From Bacillota bacterium (GTDB lineage Bacteria; Bacillota; Bacilli; Paenibacillales; UBA4045): a DNA stretch of 64,000 nucleotides. The stretch is taken from assembly GCA_023441055.1 (NCBI GenBank), contig JAEZQY010000029.1, positions 248,001 to 312,000 on the forward strand. The letters are read 5' to 3'. The position numbers and the translations under genes were made by a program. Positions within the stretch are counted from its first letter, which is position 1; each line of letters begins with the position of its first letter. Below the pieces are notes generated by a model that saw only the letters and a program-made list of their open reading frames with translations, had not been told where the DNA came from and did no database searches. Positions 25,266-34,791 of this stretch are shown in pieces.

Positions 25266-28200
25266 ATGATGAAAAAAACGTTGACCATAATCATCGTCTG
25301 TCTAGTAGCGAGTACGGTGATTCGCCTTAGCTGGCTGCATTATTTAACATCACTCGAGTACGAGGAAGAGCCCGTAGTGGTCGAAGGATTGCTTGATTTA
25401 CGCGGCTGGGAGTTCTCAAATAAGAAGACACTCAAACTGAATGGGGAGTGGGCCTTTTTTCCTTCCGCCTTGATTACTGAAGCTGACCAACATGAGGGGC
25501 CATCTCGTTACATACAGGTGCCGAATGATTGGAGCCACACGTTTAATCATGATCAAGATGAACATCGCACCTTTCAATACGGGACATATAAACTGAAGAT
25601 CCTGCTTGATGAGGATAACGATCAAACGCTTGGATTACGAATCAATGAGATTAGAAACGCCTCGACGGTTTATGCCAATGGACAATTAGTTGCCTCCAAT
25701 GGACAACCTGCAGCTTCCTTAACTGAGCACGAAGCACGGCAGAGCATTCCCTATTCGGTTGTGCTCACACCCGTTGATGGGCAACTAGAGCTGGTTATTC
25801 AAGTGTCCAGCCATGCACAATCAGGGGGCATCACTTACCCGATACGCTTCGGCACGGTTGAGGCAATCGGGTATCTGACTGCTTTCTCGAACAACTTGCA
25901 ACTGTTGTTATGCGTCGTTTTGTTCCTACATGCTTTATATGCTTTAATGCTGTACCTTTTAGGGTTGAAAAATAAAGCTTTACTCTTCTTCTCATTCATT
26001 ATGGTTTTTGGCCTATTGAGCGTTTTAGTTGCCGATGATCACTTATTATTTGTTTGGTTTGAGTTTAGTTACGAATGGTCAATGCGAATTATCCGTCTCA
26101 TTTATATTGGCGCCGTTGCGTTCATGCCGTTCATGTTTCATAGCCTGTTTCCTGGTTATATCAAGCAGAAGATTTTACACTGGTTTATTGGCTATTGCAG
26201 CCTATATGCTCTATTCGTTCTATTCGCACCTATTCCATCGATCTTAGCTTATAACGCCATACTTTTCAGTGTGTTGCTCCTATCGGTTGCCCTATCAGCT
26301 TACATCCTATGGAAAGCGGTACGATCCAAGAAAGACGTTACATTTCTCTTACTTGCGTCCATGTTGCTCGGTGTCAATGTTCTCTGGGCGATTGCTAAGC
26401 ATAGTTTGTCATTGGGTTTCATCCATTACCCTTTTGATCTAATTGGGGCGGTTCTCGCTTTTGCCGCTTTTTGGTTTAGACAATCCTTGCAGGCAACCAT
26501 GAAGACAAAACAATTAGCAGAACAGTTACAAATAGAAGATAAGAGGAAGGACGAGTTCTTGGTCAACACCTCTCACGAGTTGCGAAATCCGTTGCATGGC
26601 ATACTGAATATGACACAAGTCATTGTAGAAGATACCGCTCACCCCATTCATGACAAACATAAAAAGAATCTCACTATTGTTATTGATGTCAGCAAGCGTC
26701 TGTCCCTTATGTTGGACGATTTGCTCGATATAACAAGACTTAGAGAAAACACCATTCAATTAAAATGGGAACAAGTTAGCTTGTCCTCTATTATAGCTGG
26801 GGTTTACGATATAGTAAGACTGCAATTGGAGGAGAAACCTGTCACGTTAACAGTGGAAATAGCCGATACATTTCCCCCTGTTTGGGCCGATAAGAATAGA
26901 CTGATTCAAATCATTTTTAATCTCGTTCATAACGCAGTTAAATATACGGATAGAGGTACGATTTTGATTCGTGCTGCATCTGTTAATGGGATCGCCCATA
27001 TTCAAGTCGAAGATACGGGAATTGGTATTGAGGAGAAAGCTCTGAAAACCATTCTCGAGCCTTACAAACAAGCAGAACTGAATTCAGAAAGAGCTAGCGG
27101 CGGGTTTGGGCTAGGCTTAAGTATTACGAAGCAATTAGTAGAACTGCACGGCGGAATGCTAACTGTTCAGTCGACTCCAGGCGAGGGCTCTGTATTTACC
27201 TTTACACTGCCTTTGTCCGAAGGATCAACCCAAGGTGATGAAATGAGTACCGCAGCTATTATAGATGCGCCTCTCGAGATCGCTGCTACAGTAGATAATA
27301 TCAGTACCGAAGAGCCGATGTATCCCGCAAATTCAAAACTGAAAATACTAGCTGTTGATGATGACAACATGAATGTAACTATTCTCAAACACGTGCTTGA
27401 GGCAGAGCAATATGAAGTGAGCACAGCTACCAATGCCCAGCTTGCTCTAGCTAGACTAGAACAGAGTCAATATGATCTCGTTATTTCCGATGTCATGATG
27501 CCTCATATTTCTGGTTACGCTCTAACATCTAAGATTCGAGAGAGATTTTCTGCCTTTGAACTACCTATCCTTCTCCTAACTGCACGCAGTCGTTCCGAGG
27601 ACATCATGGCCGGCTTGCAATCTGGAGCGAATGACTATATAACAAAGCCCGTCGATGCTATGGAATTAAAAGCTCGGGTCCAGGCTCTCACAAAGTTGAA
27701 ATTATCCGTGGAAGAACGATTGCGAATGGAGGGAGCATGGCTGCAATCGCAAATTCAACCGCATTTTCTATTCAACACCTTAAACTCCATTGCGGCTTTA
27801 GGAGTCAGTGATGTCTCCAAGATGCAGGCACTACTTGAAGAGTTCAGTAATTATTTGCGACTAAGTTTTGATTTCAAAAACTCGAACCCTGTGGTTCCTC
27901 TTCAGCATGAGCTGTCTCTTGTAGATTCTTATCTGTATATCGAGAAACAACGATTTGGCGATAGAATTCATGTGAAATGGGAGATTGCTTCTAGTGATCA
28001 AACCTTATACATACCACCGTTATCTATACAGCCACTAGTTGAAAATGCAGTCAATCATGGCATCATGAATAAGAGATATGGCGGTACAATCTGGATTACT
28101 ATCGAGGTAATAGAAGAACATTGCGTAGTAACAATTAAAGATGATGGTGTGGGGATGACAGCTCTTGAGCTTGAACAACTTCTAGATGAAGAGATCTCTT

Positions 28201-28358
28201 CCAATAAAAGAAGTAAAGTTGGATTACGGAATGTGAACAGGCGACTCAAACAATTATATAACCAGGGTTTACTAATCGAGAGTTCGCCTGACCAAGGGAC
28301 GACCATATCCTTTCAAGTTCCTATTCCGTCTTCATCCAATCCTTATACCAAGACATAA
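25266..28358 (+). CDS. Hybrid sensor kinase: 7TM-DISM sensor, HisKA kinase, receiver, LytS-type second kinase
   Basis: About 1030 residues. Order: a signal-anchor; an extracellular jelly-roll domain of 7TMR-DISMED2 type (about 40-175; LDLRGWEFSNKKTLKLNGEW); seven membrane helices (about 190-385); HisKA with phospho-His in NTSHELRNPLHGIL; ATPase (N box NLVHNAVKYT, GFGLGLSI); a receiver domain (VDDDNMN; Asp in LVISDVMMP); and a second histidine kinase of LytS/YehU type (QIQPHFLFNTLNSIAALG plus ENAVNHGI). Two kinase modules in one protein are unusual. I prefer the ATG at 25266 with GAGGCGG eight bases upstream. Its 3' end overlaps that of the convergent BTAD regulator by 38 bases. Confidence 0.9.
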   Translation: MMKKTLTIIIVCLVASTVIRLSWLHYLTSLEYEEEPVVVEGLLDLRGWEFSNKKTLKLNGEWAFFPSALITEADQHEGPSRYIQVPNDWSHTFNHDQDEHRTFQYGTYKLKILLDEDNDQTLGLRINEIRNASTVYANGQLVASNGQPAASLTEHEARQSIPYSVVLTPVDGQLELVIQVSSHAQSGGITYPIRFGTVEAIGYLTAFSNNLQLLLCVVLFLHALYALMLYLLGLKNKALLFFSFIMVFGLLSVLVADDHLLFVWFEFSYEWSMRIIRLIYIGAVAFMPFMFHSLFPGYIKQKILHWFIGYCSLYALFVLFAPIPSILAYNAILFSVLLLSVALSAYILWKAVRSKKDVTFLLLASMLLGVNVLWAIAKHSLSLGFIHYPFDLIGAVLAFAAFWFRQSLQATMKTKQLAEQLQIEDKRKDEFLVNTSHELRNPLHGILNMTQVIVEDTAHPIHDKHKKNLTIVIDVSKRLSLMLDDLLDITRLRENTIQLKWEQVSLSSIIAGVYDIVRLQLEEKPVTLTVEIADTFPPVWADKNRLIQIIFNLVHNAVKYTDRGTILIRAASVNGIAHIQVEDTGIGIEEKALKTILEPYKQAELNSERASGGFGLGLSITKQLVELHGGMLTVQSTPGEGSVFTFTLPLSEGSTQGDEMSTAAIIDAPLEIAATVDNISTEEPMYPANSKLKILAVDDDNMNVTILKHVLEAEQYEVSTATNAQLALARLEQSQYDLVISDVMMPHISGYALTSKIRERFSAFELPILLLTARSRSEDIMAGLQSGANDYITKPVDAMELKARVQALTKLKLSVEERLRMEGAWLQSQIQPHFLFNTLNSIAALGVSDVSKMQALLEEFSNYLRLSFDFKNSNPVVPLQHELSLVDSYLYIEKQRFGDRIHVKWEIASSDQTLYIPPLSIQPLVENAVNHGIMNKRYGGTIWITIEVIEEHCVVTIKDDGVGMTALELEQLLDEEISSNKRSKVGLRNVNRRLKQLYNQGLLIESSPDQGTTISFQVPIPSSSNPYTKT

Positions 28359-29442
28359 CATTGGCGTTGGGTGTCGTTTGGAATTCCTCTAACAATAATT
28401 TCTGCAGCTTATTATATTGCTGATGGACAGATAAATCCTTACCCAGGCGAGCAAATATCTTCATGAGATAAAAGTAGGTATCTTCATCAAAAGGGTAGCG
28501 ACGGTTAATATCTAAGCTTAGCACCAGCGCTTCCTCTAACATATGGTTGGCATAATACCACTCCACCATTTTTAGAGCCATTGTTATCCATAGTAATTGT
28601 AGTCTTTGGCGCTCACTTTCTACCCACACATAATCATATCCTAGCAAATATTCGCCACTACTCATGTTTATAACATGCTTATATTCCTGAATAGTGTCAA
28701 CATTTAGAGGAAGCTGAGCATGTATAAATTGTTCGAATTGTTCGACATCCAGCTCAACTTGTTCCAGCGTTAGTAAGTATCCAGTTGTTGTGTTGCTGAT
28801 GCTAAAGTAACTTTCAAATGGCTCCAACGTTTTACGTATATGATAGATGGTTGTGTACAATTGTTTTAATGCTTTGTCTTGGTCAACTTCTGGCCAAAGC
28901 AACTCCATGAGTTCCTGTTTGGAAACGGCTTGCCCCCTATGCTGTATTAAATATAGGAATAAATGCTCTACCTTAGCTGTTCGCCAACTAAGCGGAAGCA
29001 TCTGTCCCTGAGTCGAAAGCGACACATGTTGAAACATATTCATCTGTATCTTCTCGTGGCTTTGTATCACGGAAGAAGAAGTTTCTCTGCTAGACTTAAT
29101 GCGTTGCATCGTATTCATTAGACGCTGTTGTTTAACTGGCTTCAACAAATAATCAAGGGCATTCAACTCGAATGCCTTTATTGCGTATTCATCATAAGAG
29201 GTTACAAAGATTACATCTACTTTGGGATTCCCCTCCAAAAGCTGCTCGGCTAACTCAATACCGTTTAACTCGGGTATATGAATATCTAAGAAAACGATGT
29301 CTACATCACTTTCTATAATCGCCTGCCTCCCAACAAATGGATCAGTAAACTTCCCTATGACTTGTAAATCTTCAATAGATAATAATTGATGCTCCAAATA
29401 ATCTAACGCTAGCTGTTCATCGTCAATTAATATAGCCTTCAA
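28321..29442 (-). CDS. Response regulator with winged helix and BTAD (REC-wHTH-BTAD)
   Basis: 373 residues: a receiver domain (about 1-120; ILIDDEQLALDYLEHQL, phospho-Asp in IVFLDIHIPELNG, Lys in LLKPVKQ), an OmpR-like winged helix (about 145-225; QLYTTIYHIRKTLEPF) and a bacterial transcriptional activation domain of alpha-helical repeats (about 230-373). It is paralogous to the regulator at 33564-34694. The convergent hybrid kinase next door, with which it shares 38 bases of 3' end, is the obvious phosphodonor. Targets are inferred to be the flanking SLH genes. Confidence 0.9.
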   Translation of the reverse strand: MKAILIDDEQLALDYLEHQLLSIEDLQVIGKFTDPFVGRQAIIESDVDIVFLDIHIPELNGIELAEQLLEGNPKVDVIFVTSYDEYAIKAFELNALDYLLKPVKQQRLMNTMQRIKSSRETSSSVIQSHEKIQMNMFQHVSLSTQGQMLPLSWRTAKVEHLFLYLIQHRGQAVSKQELMELLWPEVDQDKALKQLYTTIYHIRKTLEPFESYFSISNTTTGYLLTLEQVELDVEQFEQFIHAQLPLNVDTIQEYKHVINMSSGEYLLGYDYVWVESERQRLQLLWITMALKMVEWYYANHMLEEALVLSLDINRRYPFDEDTYFYLMKIFARLGKDLSVHQQYNKLQKLLLEEFQTTPNANVMSWYKDWMKTE

Positions 29443-29654
29443 CGTTGACCTCCAAAAGGATATTCATTTTATATTACTATAATACATCAATCAAACTCAT
29501 AAAATAATGCTCAGCCAAAGAAATGCAGGGTATCTTTGTAAATATATTCGTGTACTTGTAGATCTTTTGTAGAGGTCGGTTTGATATATTCCTGTTTGAT
29601 GAATAATCATCTTGAAAAATCAAATCATAGCAAGTAAACACGAGGAGGTACGAT

Positions 29655-32600
29655 ATGTTTAAGAGAATGAGAATTTTATCATTGCTGTTAGCGGTGTCTA
29701 TGTTGGTTGCCATGCTTCCAACTTTCACGCTTACGACAAGCGCAGCGACTGCAACAAAACAGTTATATGTTGATGAGAATTATAACGGCTCGACACCAGA
29801 CGGTTCTCCTGGTAACCCGTATAAGTCTATTCATGATGTGTTCGAAGTAATTGGCAATGATAATATTGAAATTGCCGAAATTATCTTGCTGAGTGACGTA
29901 AGTTACTATAGTTACAATGTTTCAGCAATAGTGGGAGAGAACAAAACAATAACGATCAAAAGCGAAAATGGAACGCTTCGGACATTTTCTAACGAAGCTA
30001 ACCACTATAATTCAATGTGGCATCTGACGGGTGGCAGCCATATCAACTTAATATTGGAGAATGTTATTTTTGAATGGGCAGATCGCGGACCCATACCAAA
30101 TTGGGGAGACTTCTTCATCGGTGACGGCAACACCCTTACGCTAGGCGACGGAGCGATTTTAAACGGAAGTGACGTTGAGAACCGTGCGATTAACATTCGC
30201 AAAGGCGGCACTGTGATCATGTTGCCGGGCAGCAAAATTTCAGGTTTTATCGCGGGAACTAATCCTGGTTATCATGGCGACGGTTACACCGGCACGGACA
30301 ACGCCGGCGGAGCCGTTTACGTCTCCCCAGGCGGCACATTTGACATGCGAGGCGGCGAAATCAGCGGTAATAGAGCCTCGGTAGGCGCTGCGGGAGTATA
30401 CGGTGAATCCGGTTCATACATTTTAATGTCCGGGGCTCCTGTAGTTAAAAATAATTTTAACGGAGCGGCGCAATCCAATGTGTTCCTCGGAGTGATGGCG
30501 GGCGACGAGCAGTTAATCCATCTCACGGGCGCAATGTCCTCTGGTGCGAATGTTCATGTCTATGTGCAAAACATGCCATTCGGCAAGGGAGCGAAACGTA
30601 ATATCGTAGAAGGAAGTGGCGGTTACACAGCGACGGTGACGGATTCCGTTTACTTCCATTCGGACAAAAGTACAGAAGCAGGTATCATTTTTGATACGGA
30701 CAATATCATTAAGTTGTCCTACGATGCGCGTCTTGGCACCAACGTCAGCGCGAAGATCGAAGGCACTACTGCAACCATCACTATCAACCCGACGAGCGAA
30801 GCGTTTAAATACGCTGTAGTTGACGGTACAGGTGAAGTCGTTGGCGGTGCGGGTGGCTGGAAGGAAGGTACAGGCGGTGCAATCGAGTTTACTGGTCTTA
30901 GTCCAGATACAGATTATGAAATTGTTAGGGTACCTATTAGCATAGATAATCCTGCGACAAGTGGCTTGGAGAACACAGGTACACCAATTAGGACTCCAAG
31001 TACTAGTTTTGTAGACGTACTTCCAAAGGATATCGTGCGTATTTCTGACAATAAGGAGATTAGGATCGATCCTACAAAGAACGGGCAAGAGTATGCGATA
31101 TACGATCTAGAAACTGACGAGATCGTCGGCACATGGACAGATGGCAACGGTGGAGCGATCACCTTCCCAGGTCTTGATCCGAACAAGCCTTATAAAGTTC
31201 TAACACGCGAGCCCGGCACATCTGGCACACCTGGAACACCATCAAGCGTACCAGGTACGGGCGTGATTATGCCGAAGATTATATCTGATATTGATGTCAC
31301 GAACGGAAGTGGCAAAATAACCGTAGACCCAACTGATGACAGTAAGACATACGTGCTTGTCGATTCAGTCGGTAATGTTGTCAGCACTTCGCCTGGGAAC
31401 GGTGACGCGATCACCTTTGGCAACCTTAATCCCGGTGAAACATACAAGGTCCACGTGGTTGACAATGGCTTAACAGGAATCCATGTAGGCCAACCGTTGC
31501 CTAGTCCGTTAGATACGGAAAGCCTCATCGCTGAATCAAAGATTCCAGTTGTTGGCGTCAACAGCAGCGCGAAGATCGAAGACGGCAGTGCAACAATCAC
31601 CGTCAATCCGACGAGCGAAGCGGTTAAATACGCTGTAGTTGACGGCACAGGCGAAGTCGTTGGTGGTGCGGGAGGCTGGAAGGAAGGTACAGGTGGTGCA
31701 ATCGAGTTTACTGGTCTTTTACCAAATACAGAATATGAAATTGTAGCTGTACCTATTAGCGAAGCGAGCCCTGACATAAGTGGCTTACAGGGTACAGGCA
31801 CACCAGTCATGACCCCAAGTACTAGTTTTGTAGACGTACGTCCAAGTGATGTCGTGCGAAGTGTTGACAATACGGGCATTACGATCAATCCGACAAAGGG
31901 CGGGCAGCAGTATGCGATTTACGACCCTGCGACTGGCGAGCTCGTCGGCACATGGACTGATGGCAACGGTGCTGCGATCAACTTCCCAGGTCTTGATCCG
32001 AACAAGCCTTATAAAGTTGTAACACGCGAGTCTGGCACTCCACCTAGCATGCCAGGTACTGGCGTGACCGCAGCCGTTAGAAGTAGCGGCGGTGGTGGTG
32101 GCGGTGGCGTCCCAAGTATACCGTCAACACCGGGAATCCAAACTTCCGTGAACGGCAAGGATGTCACATTCGCAGTAGACACAACGTCAACTTCGGAAGA
32201 TCGTGATATCACCTCGGTTCAAGTTGATCTAGGCAAGCTGGACGAGATCTTGACGCAAGGCCAAGGACAGGATCTTGCGATTCATTCGCCGAATGACGGC
32301 GATATGAAGATAGACGGATTGACTGCAGCAGCCGTCAAGCAATTATCTGATGCGAATTCGACTTTGGCTATCAGTAATCCGCTTGCCATCTATCCAGTTC
32401 CAAGCCAACAATTGGACTTGAACGCTGTGTCCAAGCAACTGAATAGTGCTGATCTTAGCGACATCACAGTCCACATTGACATCGTTCATTCTTCGGACGC
32501 TCTGATTAACAAGGCTAAAAGCCAAGCGACTGCAGAAGGTTATGAATTGCTCGTGACACCAGTCGATCTTAATCTGACGTTCTCTAACGATGGTAAGACG

Positions 32601-33386
32601 ATAGGCACGGAGCAACTTAATGGCTACGCGAAGAAGTACATCGCGCTACCGGATGGCATCGATCCGAACCGTATCACGACAGGCGTTATCGTCAACCCAG
32701 ACGGCAGCGTGTTCCACGTGCCAACAGTCGTGACGAGGATCGATAACCGCTACTATGCTTTGATCAACGACTTGCATAGCAGTGGAACTTACTCGGTGAT
32801 CTGGAATCCACAGGATTTCGCTGATGTGAAGGGCCACTGGGCACATGCGGATATCAACAACATTGCCGCAAGACTTGATCTGGCGGGTACCGGTAACAAT
32901 ACGTTCTCGCCGAACCGCAACGTAACGCGTGCCGAGTTTTCGGAAATTGTTGTCACAGGTCTAGGCCTAATGCGTCAGGATGCACCGCAGAACAATTTCC
33001 TTGACGTTCCATCTTACGCGTGGTACCGCGTTTCTGTAGCGATTGCTACTGAGTTCAATATCGTTTCCGGCTATGATGACGGCAACTTCCGCGGCGACCA
33101 ACAGATTACGAGAGAACAGGGAATGGCAATGATCGCACGTGCTTACAATCTAATCAACCCTCAAGCCGCGCTTAGCGTTGATCAGATTAATTCCCAGTTG
33201 GCACAATATAAAGACGGGGCGAAGGTATCTGCTTGGGCTGAAGCGAACGTCGCTCAGCTGCTCGCAACGGGAATCGTTCAAGGCAACGCTCCTGCGCTGC
33301 TTAGCCCGCAAGCCAATATGACGCGTGCCGAAGTAGCTGCGTTGATCGCGAGATTGCTCAAAACGACTGATCTTATTGACCAATAA
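29655..33386 (+). CDS. Giant SLH-domain surface protein with beta-helix and duplicated beta-domain repeats
   Basis: 1243 residues. A signal peptide (about 1-32, LLLAVSMLVAMLPTFTL) precedes a right-handed beta-helix-like region (about 40-340, with GGTFDMRGGEISGN rungs). Tandem Ig/FN3-like segments follow, in which a 466-base stretch occurs twice (see repeat). Then come a Gly-rich linker, a C-terminal module (about 835-1050) shared with the other giant SLH protein, and three SLH domains (VTRAEFSEIVVTGLGL, ITREQGMAMIARAY, MTRAEVAALIARLL). GAGGAGG lies seven bases before the ATG. The 212 bases upstream hold the promoter region and no gene. Wall-anchored; ligand unknown. Confidence 0.9.
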   Translation: MFKRMRILSLLLAVSMLVAMLPTFTLTTSAATATKQLYVDENYNGSTPDGSPGNPYKSIHDVFEVIGNDNIEIAEIILLSDVSYYSYNVSAIVGENKTITIKSENGTLRTFSNEANHYNSMWHLTGGSHINLILENVIFEWADRGPIPNWGDFFIGDGNTLTLGDGAILNGSDVENRAINIRKGGTVIMLPGSKISGFIAGTNPGYHGDGYTGTDNAGGAVYVSPGGTFDMRGGEISGNRASVGAAGVYGESGSYILMSGAPVVKNNFNGAAQSNVFLGVMAGDEQLIHLTGAMSSGANVHVYVQNMPFGKGAKRNIVEGSGGYTATVTDSVYFHSDKSTEAGIIFDTDNIIKLSYDARLGTNVSAKIEGTTATITINPTSEAFKYAVVDGTGEVVGGAGGWKEGTGGAIEFTGLSPDTDYEIVRVPISIDNPATSGLENTGTPIRTPSTSFVDVLPKDIVRISDNKEIRIDPTKNGQEYAIYDLETDEIVGTWTDGNGGAITFPGLDPNKPYKVLTREPGTSGTPGTPSSVPGTGVIMPKIISDIDVTNGSGKITVDPTDDSKTYVLVDSVGNVVSTSPGNGDAITFGNLNPGETYKVHVVDNGLTGIHVGQPLPSPLDTESLIAESKIPVVGVNSSAKIEDGSATITVNPTSEAVKYAVVDGTGEVVGGAGGWKEGTGGAIEFTGLLPNTEYEIVAVPISEASPDISGLQGTGTPVMTPSTSFVDVRPSDVVRSVDNTGITINPTKGGQQYAIYDPATGELVGTWTDGNGAAINFPGLDPNKPYKVVTRESGTPPSMPGTGVTAAVRSSGGGGGGGVPSIPSTPGIQTSVNGKDVTFAVDTTSTSEDRDITSVQVDLGKLDEILTQGQGQDLAIHSPNDGDMKIDGLTAAAVKQLSDANSTLAISNPLAIYPVPSQQLDLNAVSKQLNSADLSDITVHIDIVHSSDALINKAKSQATAEGYELLVTPVDLNLTFSNDGKTIGTEQLNGYAKKYIALPDGIDPNRITTGVIVNPDGSVFHVPTVVTRIDNRYYALINDLHSSGTYSVIWNPQDFADVKGHWAHADINNIAARLDLAGTGNNTFSPNRNVTRAEFSEIVVTGLGLMRQDAPQNNFLDVPSYAWYRVSVAIATEFNIVSGYDDGNFRGDQQITREQGMAMIARAYNLINPQAALSVDQINSQLAQYKDGAKVSAWAEANVAQLLATGIVQGNAPALLSPQANMTRAEVAALIARLLKTTDLIDQ
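30746..32030 (+). repeat. Internal duplication inside the SLH gene (466 bp, period 819 bp)
   Basis: The segment 30746-31211 recurs at 31565-32030 with a constant 819-base offset and no net indel. Long stretches are nearly identical, for example the coding for VVDGTGEVVGGAGGWKEGTG in both copies. The intervening part is a related but more diverged domain. It points to recent domain gain by unequal recombination. Confidence 0.85.
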
Positions 33387-33458
33387 TCAAGGCTGCCTAA
33401 CCAAACAACTATTGCCTACTTTCGTATCATAATAAAGTGGAAGAAAGGTGTCTCGAAA

Positions 33459-33504
33459 GGTGTCTCCAAAGTCATCTTGAATGACTTTGGAGACACCCTT
33501 TTTT
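33459..33504 (+). terminator. Strong terminator of the second giant SLH gene
   Basis: A perfect 17-bp stem (33459-33475 with 33481-33497, 5-base loop) followed by a run of T. It separates the SLH gene from the downstream regulator, which therefore needs its own promoter or read-through. Confidence 0.92.
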
Positions 33505-33563
33505 ATGTGGTTTCTTCCAAATGGGAAAGTAAAGTAACCTACACGAGGGGAGTTTGAATCCGG

Positions 33564-34694
33564 ATGAGAGTTGTTCTGGTTGATGATGAGGAATTGGCAT
33601 TAGAATATTTGGAGTGCCGGCTGCAAGAGATTGGCGGCGTTGAAGTTGTTGGCAAGTATACCGACCCATTTCTAGCGAACCAGGCAATAGTAGAGTCGCC
33701 TGTTGACCTTGTATTTGTTGATATTGAGATGCGTCAGATAAGTGGTCTGAAGTTAGCTGAACTGCTGCTTGAACAGCAGCCGGATTTACAAATCGCATTC
33801 GTCACGGCCTACGATGACTATGCGATTCAAGCGTTCGAGCTCGACGTACTAGACTACTTGACCAAGCCAGTTCAGACCGAGCGCTTGAAGCTTACGCTGC
33901 AACGGACGAGTCAGCCTAAGGACAAGCTGATACTTGCTCCCGATCCGAAAGCAGTCGGATTCATTAAAGCCTTCGGCGAGTTTATGATCGCGGATACAGA
34001 TGATAACGAACTTGTGCGCTTGGTCTGGCGAACGACCAAATCGCAAGAGCTATTCTTTTATCTGCTGCACAATCATGGGAAAACCGTCAGCAAGTTGAAG
34101 TTGATGGAGATGTTCTGGTGGAACACCGATGTGAATAAGGCGATGTCGCAGCTTTATACGACGATTTACCACATTCGCAAAACAATCGAACCATTAGGTG
34201 GGCGAATTCGTATCAATAGCATCTCGGAAGGATATATGATGAAACTCGATAACATCGGCTTCGATCGAGACGAGCTTGAGCATTTTCTGCTAGACGGTCA
34301 CTCGCTCAATGAGGACATAGTGGCCAGGTACGAGGAGGTGCTAAAGTTGTATCGCGGCGAATATTTGGCGGAGAACGATTACAAATGGGCGGTATCTGAC
34401 GTTCAGCGCTACCAGTTGTGCTGGATTCGGCTCAAGCTGAATTTGATTCAATGGCTCTACGGGCAACAAGAGTTCACGCAAGCGTTTGCGCATGTCGACT
34501 ACTTGTGTGCTCGCTTTCCGCAAGAGGAGGAAGCCCATCTGTTGTACTTGCGTATTTGCGACAAGCTAGGCTACCACTCCCTCATTCACAAGCGGTACGC
34601 GCAACTCGAATCGTTGTTCGATAAGGAGATGGACGACGAGCTTGTTCCAGCGATTTCCGCATGGTACGAACAGTGGAGGAGTAGTCACAGGTAA
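33564..34694 (+). CDS. Second response regulator with winged helix and BTAD
   Basis: 376 residues, colinear with the regulator at 28321-29442: receiver (VLVDDEELALEYLECRL; phospho-Asp in LVFVDIEMRQISG; Lys in LTKPVQTE), winged helix (QLYTTIYHIRKTIEPLG) and BTAD. The two share long identical segments. No kinase gene accompanies this copy, so the hybrid kinase 5 kb away may serve both. It sits 177 bases after the giant SLH gene, beyond a strong terminator. Confidence 0.9.
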   Translation: MRVVLVDDEELALEYLECRLQEIGGVEVVGKYTDPFLANQAIVESPVDLVFVDIEMRQISGLKLAELLLEQQPDLQIAFVTAYDDYAIQAFELDVLDYLTKPVQTERLKLTLQRTSQPKDKLILAPDPKAVGFIKAFGEFMIADTDDNELVRLVWRTTKSQELFFYLLHNHGKTVSKLKLMEMFWWNTDVNKAMSQLYTTIYHIRKTIEPLGGRIRINSISEGYMMKLDNIGFDRDELEHFLLDGHSLNEDIVARYEEVLKLYRGEYLAENDYKWAVSDVQRYQLCWIRLKLNLIQWLYGQQEFTQAFAHVDYLCARFPQEEEAHLLYLRICDKLGYHSLIHKRYAQLESLFDKEMDDELVPAISAWYEQWRSSHR

Positions 34695-34742
34695 AAGGTA
34701 CGCAATTAAGATAACAAACACAATAAACTTGCCTTAAGATGT

Positions 34743-34778
34743 GAGCCTAGCCTTGATGATCAGTCATAAGCTAGGCTC
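34743..34778 (+). terminator. Terminator of the second BTAD regulator gene
   Basis: GAGCCTAGC / GCTAGGCTC stem followed by TTTCT, after the stop at 34694. It lies between two convergent genes. Confidence 0.75.
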
Positions 34779-34791
34779 TTTCTATGGCTAA

